DNA of 9,475 nucleotides, taken from NCBI GenBank assembly GCA_016287555.1, contig JAEFAK010000061.1:1-9475 (forward strand), in the 5' to 3' direction. This DNA comes from Oscillospiraceae bacterium (GTDB lineage Bacteria > Bacillota > Clostridia > Oscillospirales > Oscillospiraceae). Below the pieces are notes generated by a model. It worked only from the letters and a program-made list of their open reading frames with translations. It was not told the origin of the DNA and made no database searches. Positions 5,088 through 9,475 of the stretch are shown piece by piece. Numbering within the stretch: position 1 is the first letter of the stretch; every line of letters starts with the position of its first letter. A program made the translations under genes and the position numbers.

Positions 5088-6713
5088 TCAAAATACGCCG
5101 AGTACCCAGCGGTAAACGCTCTGCCCGCCGTCGATGAAGGTGACGTCGAGCATGGGCCAATCCTCCGCGAGCGCCGCCTCGAGCGCGTCGGCCTCCCCGG
5201 AGGAAACGCCTTCCCCGCGAAAAACGACGCAGGTCTCGCGCTCGTCCATGTCTGCAACGGCGGCGAGGCCGCGGCGCAGCGCGTCGAGGCTGTCCTTCGA
5301 TACGCAGACGAGCTCGCCGTCGGCAAGGGCTATCTCGTCGCCCCTGCGGCAGCTTATGTCGTGGAAAGAGAAGTCGCGGGAGGCCGTCGTCTGCGCCACG
5401 GTCACGACGGACTCGACCCCGCGGCGCATCTGCGCGACGCGGTATTCGGCGTCGGGACTGTCGGCGACGTCCATGGCGAGGGCGCAATAGCCCTCGGCTA
5501 TGCTCTTCGAGGGCAGGACGGCTACGCGCCTGCCGCTGAGCTCCGCCGCCTGCCGGGCGGCGGGGATGACGTTCTTATTGTCCGGCAATACGACGATGAG
5601 CTCCGCGCTCAGGGACGAAAAGGCGCTGACGAACTCCTGCGGGGAGGGGTTCATCGTCGCCCCGCCGTCTATGACGGAGTCGCAGCCGAGCTCGCGGAAG
5701 AGCTTCGCCGTCCCCTCGCCGGAGACGACGGCGACGGTCGCGAGCGGCTTTTTCGCCGTTCTGGCCAGATGCTCGTTGTGCTGAAGCTGCATGTTCTCCA
5801 GCTTGAAGGAGATGAATTCGCCGTATTCCTGCGCGAGGGAGATTATCCTCGCGGGCTTTTTCGTGTGGATGTGTATCTTGACGCGCTTTTCGTCCTGCAC
5901 GGCGACGAGCGAATCGCCCAGATCGCGCAGGTCGCCCGTGAAGCTGTCGAGGCGGAAATGCTGGTCGTAGGCGGCCCCGCGCATAAGCTGCAGGACGAAC
6001 TCCATGCAGTAGCCCTCCTCGAAGGCGCTGTTCTCGTCGAACATGACCTCGCCGGAGGCGGCGGGAGCGGCCCTCTCGGGGGTCTCCCCGAGCTCGAGCT
6101 CCTCCCCGTAGAGATACTTGAGCATGCCCTCGCAAAGCACGATGAAGCCGAGCGCGCCGCTGTCGACGACGCCGGCCTCCTTGAGGACGGGGAGCATGTC
6201 GGGCGTCGAGGCCAGGACCTTGCGCATGGCGGCGATATACATCGAGAGCAGCGTCTCTATCGTCGTCGAGCGGTCGACCTGGGCGCGGATATGCTCCGCG
6301 GCCTCGCGGGTGACGGTCAGTATCGTCCCCTCGGCGGGCTTGGCGACCGAGGCGTAGGCGACCTTGTAGGCGCGGACGAGCGCGTTTCGCAGATCGCCCG
6401 GCGTCGCGGCGGCGCAGCGCTGGAGCTCCAGATACGCCCCCTTGAAAAACTGGGAGAGTATGACGCCGGAGTTGCCGCGCGCGCCGAGGAGCATCCCCTC
6501 GCAAAGCCCCTTGAGATAGAAGCAGAGCTCGGGCCTGCCCGCGGCGGAGCCTATCGCGTTTTCGACCGTCAGGCACATGTTCGTGCCCGTGTCGCCGTCG
6601 GCGACGGGGAAGACGTTGAGGTCGTTTATCTCGCGCTCGTGGGCGCGCAGATCCGCGAGCCCGTTGCGCAGCATTTTTTCAAAAAGAGTGCCGTTGAGGC
6701 GTTTTGTCTTCAT
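5088..6713 (-). CDS. fakA: DAK2-domain fatty-acid kinase, FakA-like
   Basis: FakA transfers phosphate from ATP to fatty acids held by a FakB (DegV) carrier, making acyl-phosphate for phospholipid synthesis. All three family regions are present in 541 residues, the usual length. The N-terminal DhaL-like nucleotide domain (about 1-200) has DGDTGTN (39-45) with Mg2+-binding Asp39 and Asp41, and ARGNSGVILSQ (78-88). The middle domain has C236 in GYC and HIH (H281, H283), matching the Cys/His set that binds zinc in characterised FakA. The C-terminal DegV-like domain (about 325-541) has GGATMNPS (350-357) and LPDNKNVI (376-383). The start codon directly abuts the stop of the transporter gene (TAAATG) with AAGGA just before it, so coupled translation is likely. 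The co-transcribed degV gene is its expected partner. A role in phosphorylating another acyl acid cannot be excluded. Confidence 0.92.
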   Translation of the reverse strand: MKTKRLNGTLFEKMLRNGLADLRAHEREINDLNVFPVADGDTGTNMCLTVENAIGSAAGRPELCFYLKGLCEGMLLGARGNSGVILSQFFKGAYLELQRCAAATPGDLRNALVRAYKVAYASVAKPAEGTILTVTREAAEHIRAQVDRSTTIETLLSMYIAAMRKVLASTPDMLPVLKEAGVVDSGALGFIVLCEGMLKYLYGEELELGETPERAAPAASGEVMFDENSAFEEGYCMEFVLQLMRGAAYDQHFRLDSFTGDLRDLGDSLVAVQDEKRVKIHIHTKKPARIISLAQEYGEFISFKLENMQLQHNEHLARTAKKPLATVAVVSGEGTAKLFRELGCDSVIDGGATMNPSPQEFVSAFSSLSAELIVVLPDNKNVIPAARQAAELSGRRVAVLPSKSIAEGYCALAMDVADSPDAEYRVAQMRRGVESVVTVAQTTASRDFSFHDISCRRGDEIALADGELVCVSKDSLDALRRGLAAVADMDERETCVVFRGEGVSSGEADALEAALAEDWPMLDVTFIDGGQSVYRWVLGVF

Positions 6714-8057
6714 TTAATCCTTTTTGCCTTTTTCGAGAGATTTGTTGCCGAGGTCAATGAGGGACTTCGGCAGCGCGAAGGTCAGGATGAGGGCGGCGAG
6801 CGTCCCCAGAGCGCAGATGAGGGTCATATACTTCATCGCGCCGGAGTTCTGCGTCTCGGAGCCCTTGAGCGCCGTCAGCACGATGCCGGTCGCTATGCCG
6901 GAGGCGACGCCCGCGAAGAGGCCCTGCACGGCGAAGTACATGGCGGAGTTGGCGACGCCGGTGCTCGCCTCCTCCTCGGCCGCGAGCTGGGAGGGGATCG
7001 AGTAGGCGACGGAGAAGATCGCGCCGATGGCGAAGGAGCTCAGAAGACCCGTCACGATGGAGAGGATCATCTTGGCCGCGCCGCCGCCCATGAGGCCGAC
7101 GAAGAACATGCAGAGCATGCCGGCGGAATAGATTATCAGCGTATAGCGGAACGCGAAGCCGAAGCCGCGGCTGCGCACGAGCTTGTTGTAGATAAGCAGC
7201 GTGAAGGGGACGGGCGCGAAGGCCGCGACCATGACGAATATCATGTTCATCCCGACGAAGGAGAAATATTCGTTTATGCCGCCGAGGAAGAGCTGCACGC
7301 CGAAGGTCATGAAGGCGTAGACGACCATCCAGATGATGAAGGTCCTGTTTTTGAAGGTGCAGGCGAGGGACTTGAAGAGCCCGACGGTCTCGGTCTTTTC
7401 AAGGTTTTTCGAGCTGGGCTCCTTTATCATGAAGAGCGGGATGATCATCGTCAGCGCCAGCGGCAGTACTATGAGCGCCACGACGCGGACGTTGAGCCCG
7501 TTGAGCAGCATGCGCACGACGACGTAGCCGAGGATGAAATAGACGATGTCGCAGACGGACTTGACGTTGGAGATTCTGCGGCGCTTTTCCTCGGTCTCGA
7601 CTATCTCGGTGAAGGTCGCGTAATAGGTCACCATCGTGAGCGTATAGAACGAATAGAAGACGCAGAGGATGACGCCGTAGTATATCGTGTTGCCGAGCGT
7701 CGCGCCCCTCGCGGGGATGACGAGGAACAGCAGATACGCCGCGACGACGAGGATGAGGCCGCCGAGTATCGCCGGGCGGCGGCGCCCGAAGCGGGAGCGC
7801 AGGTTATCCGTCAGCGAGGCCATGGGGATATCGATGATGCCGTCGATTATCTTGGCGGCAAAGGCGAAGATCGCCCACAGCGCGGGGATGATAAGGTCGC
7901 GCTGGGCGTAGGTCTGATACGGGATGACGGCCTTTCCGAAGCCGCCGACGAGCAGCGCGCTGCACAGGTACGAGCCGACCATGAGGTTGAGCATGTTGAT
8001 GCCCATGCCGGCCGCGCCGTAAAGGACGTACTGCCATCTTTTCGAGAGCTTTTTCAT
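6714..8057 (-). CDS. MFS transporter of the MelB/GPH (MFS_2) type
   Basis: The 447-residue protein has about 12 hydrophobic segments. The loop after the second, IDGIIDIPMASLTDNLRSRFGRRRP, is the GPH signature. Asp72 and Asp76, spaced as DXXXD, match the cation-site aspartates D55 and D59 of MelB; I see no clear match to MelB D124. The central loop with FKNRTF and the late NSAMYFAVQG segment also fit. Known relatives move sugars with Na+ or H+, but the same family includes MFSD2A, the Na+-dependent lysophosphatidylcholine importer. Its place between a FakB-like and a FakA-like gene makes a lipid-type or acyl substrate plausible, by inference. Its ATG overlaps the degV stop by one base (TAATG) and its own stop abuts fakA, so all three are probably made together. 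Confidence 0.9.
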   Translation of the reverse strand: MKKLSKRWQYVLYGAAGMGINMLNLMVGSYLCSALLVGGFGKAVIPYQTYAQRDLIIPALWAIFAFAAKIIDGIIDIPMASLTDNLRSRFGRRRPAILGGLILVVAAYLLFLVIPARGATLGNTIYYGVILCVFYSFYTLTMVTYYATFTEIVETEEKRRRISNVKSVCDIVYFILGYVVVRMLLNGLNVRVVALIVLPLALTMIIPLFMIKEPSSKNLEKTETVGLFKSLACTFKNRTFIIWMVVYAFMTFGVQLFLGGINEYFSFVGMNMIFVMVAAFAPVPFTLLIYNKLVRSRGFGFAFRYTLIIYSAGMLCMFFVGLMGGGAAKMILSIVTGLLSSFAIGAIFSVAYSIPSQLAAEEEASTGVANSAMYFAVQGLFAGVASGIATGIVLTALKGSETQNSGAMKYMTLICALGTLAALILTFALPKSLIDLGNKSLEKGKKD

Positions 8058-8995
8058 TATTTGTCCCCCTGTCCTATGGCTTTCTCTATTATCGCGCGCT
8101 CCTCGGAGAGGTCCGCGGATATGGGCTTGCCGACGTAGTAGGCGGCCATGAGACCGGGGCCGATGTTTATCCCGCAGGCGGGGAAGACGTCGTTGATGAC
8201 GACCTCGCGCGGGCGGAAGCGCTCCTCGATCATCTTCTTATACTGCTCTGCGGCGGGAAGGCGGCACGTCTGAGCGATGAATATCGTCTGCTTTTCGGGC
8301 TCGACTATGGTCGCCTCGATGTAGTCGAGCAGGACCGCGTAGGCCTGCTTCGCGCCCTTGGCCTTGCCGAGGACGGTCGTCAGACCGTTGTAGTCGAATT
8401 CGCCTATGGGCTTGACTCCCGCGAGCTGGCCGAAGAACGCCTTCGGATGGGAGATGCGGCCCTTCTTGGCGACGAAGGAGAGATCGTCCAGCCAGCCGGC
8501 CTGATGATAGCAGTTTCGCTTTTCGGCAAAGTACGCGGCGACCTCGGCGAGGGACCTGCCCTCGGCGCGCTGCTCTGCCGCGTGCATGACCATGAGGCCG
8601 AAGCCGGGGCCGAAGCGCAGCGTATCGACGCATTCGATGGCGGCGTCCGGGTACTTCTCGAGGACGTTCTTTTTCGCCTGCTGGAGGAAACCGAAGGTGC
8701 CGCTGATGCCGCCGGATATCGTCATCGCGAGCACGCCCGTCCCCTCGGCGGCGTATTTTTCAAGCGCGGTCTGGAACGCTGCGACGTTCGGCGGCGAGGT
8801 CGCGTAGGAGGCGGGATCCTTCTTCAGGTCCGCGTAAAACTCCTCGCGGGTCCAGCGTTCCCATCTGCGGGGCGAGGGTATCTCCGTCTTGTCCGGAAGG
8901 GCGACGTGCCCCGGAAGGACGTCGACCCCGAGGCGGGCCTCGAGCTCCTCGCTCAGGTCGCAGGTGCAGTCGGCGACAATTGCAAACTTATTCAT
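8057..8995 (-). CDS. DegV family lipid-binding protein, FakB-like
   Basis: DegV/FakB proteins bind a fatty acid and present it to FakA; fakA lies two genes downstream. The 312 residues are of normal length. Family landmarks: ADCTCDL (8-14, usually DSTxDL), ATSPPN (65-70), ISGGISGT (93-100, usually ISSxLSGT), the LSFVAKKGRIS helix (172-182) and GINIGPGLMAAYY (275-287). Relatives usually carry a histidine before IGPG that contacts the fatty-acid carboxylate; here it appears to be Asn277. Ser is also replaced by Cys10 and Gly95 in two other conserved motifs. So the fold is clear but the ligand may differ from a plain fatty acid. SD AAAGGAG precedes the ATG by about 7 bp. It is 23 bp after the hydrolase gene and overlaps the transporter start by one base. 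Confidence 0.9.
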   Translation of the reverse strand: MNKFAIVADCTCDLSEELEARLGVDVLPGHVALPDKTEIPSPRRWERWTREEFYADLKKDPASYATSPPNVAAFQTALEKYAAEGTGVLAMTISGGISGTFGFLQQAKKNVLEKYPDAAIECVDTLRFGPGFGLMVMHAAEQRAEGRSLAEVAAYFAEKRNCYHQAGWLDDLSFVAKKGRISHPKAFFGQLAGVKPIGEFDYNGLTTVLGKAKGAKQAYAVLLDYIEATIVEPEKQTIFIAQTCRLPAAEQYKKMIEERFRPREVVINDVFPACGINIGPGLMAAYYVGKPISADLSEERAIIEKAIGQGDK

Positions 8996-9018
8996 GGCGT
9001 TCTCCTTTGGGATATTCG

Positions 9019-9475
9019 TTAGTTATCTTGAAAGTGCTTGCCGATGAGATCAAAAAGCTTCGCCTTCGCTTCTCCGCCTCCCGCGGGATAGCAGAGCGTG
9101 TGCCCCGCGCCGGGGAGGAAGAAGGAATCCTTTTCCGAGGCGCAGACGGCGAAAGCGATCCTGCCCGCGGCGAAGGGGACGCTCCGGTCGGCCTCGCCGT
9201 GGAGGAAAAGCGCGGGGGTCCCGGTCTGCGCGAGATACCGCGTCGTCGGGTCGTCGAGCCTCAGGCCGAGGAAAACGCGGGCGAGAAGCTCCATTACCGG
9301 GACGACGAGCGGCCCGGGTATATGCCTCTTGGCGCAGTCGGACATGAGCTGCCCGCGCGGGGAAATGAAGCCGCAGTCATGGACCATGGCCCTGACCGAG
9401 GCGGGGAACTCCGTGCTCGCGTAGGCGACGGCCGACGCGCCCATGGATATCCCGTAGACGAGGACTTCGCCGTGT
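9019..9475 (-). CDS. Alpha/beta hydrolase, 5' end outside window
   Basis: The reading frame is open to the window edge, giving 151 visible residues; the methionine at 9442-9444 lies inside the nucleophile elbow and is not the start. The fragment begins just before the elbow, VYGISMGAS, with Ser at visible residue 10. LHGEADRSVP supplies Asp96 and PGAGHTLCYP supplies His125, so the triad is complete with serine. It ends at TAA 9019-9021. The missing part should hold the early strands and perhaps an N-terminal anchor like the hydrolase at 4095-5048, but this cannot be seen. It precedes degV by 23 bp in the same direction, probably the same transcript. An esterase or lipase-like role fits the fatty-acid kinase context; the substrate is unknown. 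Confidence 0.88.
   Translation of the reverse strand, partial: HGEVLVYGISMGASAVAYASTEFPASVRAMVHDCGFISPRGQLMSDCAKRHIPGPLVVPVMELLARVFLGLRLDDPTTRYLAQTGTPALFLHGEADRSVPFAAGRIAFAVCASEKDSFFLPGAGHTLCYPAGGGEAKAKLFDLIGKHFQDN

Noticed and set aside
4857..8138. A 1093-codon open frame on the plus strand
   Set aside because: It runs antisense through the hydrolase, fakA, transporter and degV genes, all of which have clear family motifs. Its product is low-complexity Arg/Glu/Asp/Ala/Gly sequence typical of a shadow frame in GC-rich DNA.

Overview
The window looks like a chromosomal segment of a GC-rich anaerobic Bacillota, most likely a Clostridia/Oscillospiraceae-type gut bacterium. The grounds are a glycyl-radical enzyme with its oxygen-sensitive activase, a FakA/FakB-type fatty-acid kinase system, strong AAAGGAG ribosome binding sites, C/G-ending codons and GC-rich palindromic repeats between genes. 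The taxonomic call is an inference from these traits; no marker gene is present.

Left part, rightward (1-2070): the C-terminal ~354 residues of a pyruvate formate-lyase-like glycyl-radical enzyme, then its radical-SAM activase overlapping it by 4 bp (ATGA), then a strong intrinsic terminator. The substrate is not determinable from this fragment; the activase has two extra Fe-S cluster motifs.

Middle (2071-3037): no intact gene. Two compound palindromic repeat blocks (2076-2236 and 2281-2373) abut the remains of a rightward alpha/beta hydrolase. That gene has lost its N-terminal part and carries a frameshift near its C-terminus. A third C5/G5 hairpin (2981-2997) ends the remnant, and the intrinsic terminator of the leftward genes follows.

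Right part, leftward (9475-3059), seven genes read toward the left, tightly packed: alpha/beta hydrolase (5' end outside the window), DegV/FakB-like lipid-binding protein, MelB/GPH-type MFS transporter, FakA-like DAK2 kinase, membrane-anchored alpha/beta hydrolase with a Cys nucleophile elbow, and two paralogous zinc-ribbon membrane proteins. From the first hydrolase to the first zinc-ribbon gene the gaps are 23, -1, 0, 39 and 2 bp, so a single operon is likely. The last zinc-ribbon gene has an 89 bp leader with a good sigma-A promoter of its own.

Joint role (inference): FakA with a FakB-type carrier phosphorylates free fatty acids. Finding these genes with an MFS transporter of the fold family that includes the lysophosphatidylcholine symporter MFSD2A, and with two hydrolases, suggests an uptake, hydrolysis and phosphorylation route for exogenous acyl lipids or another acyl ligand. 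The unusual ligand-site residues of the DegV protein and the Cys nucleophile make the real substrate an open question.
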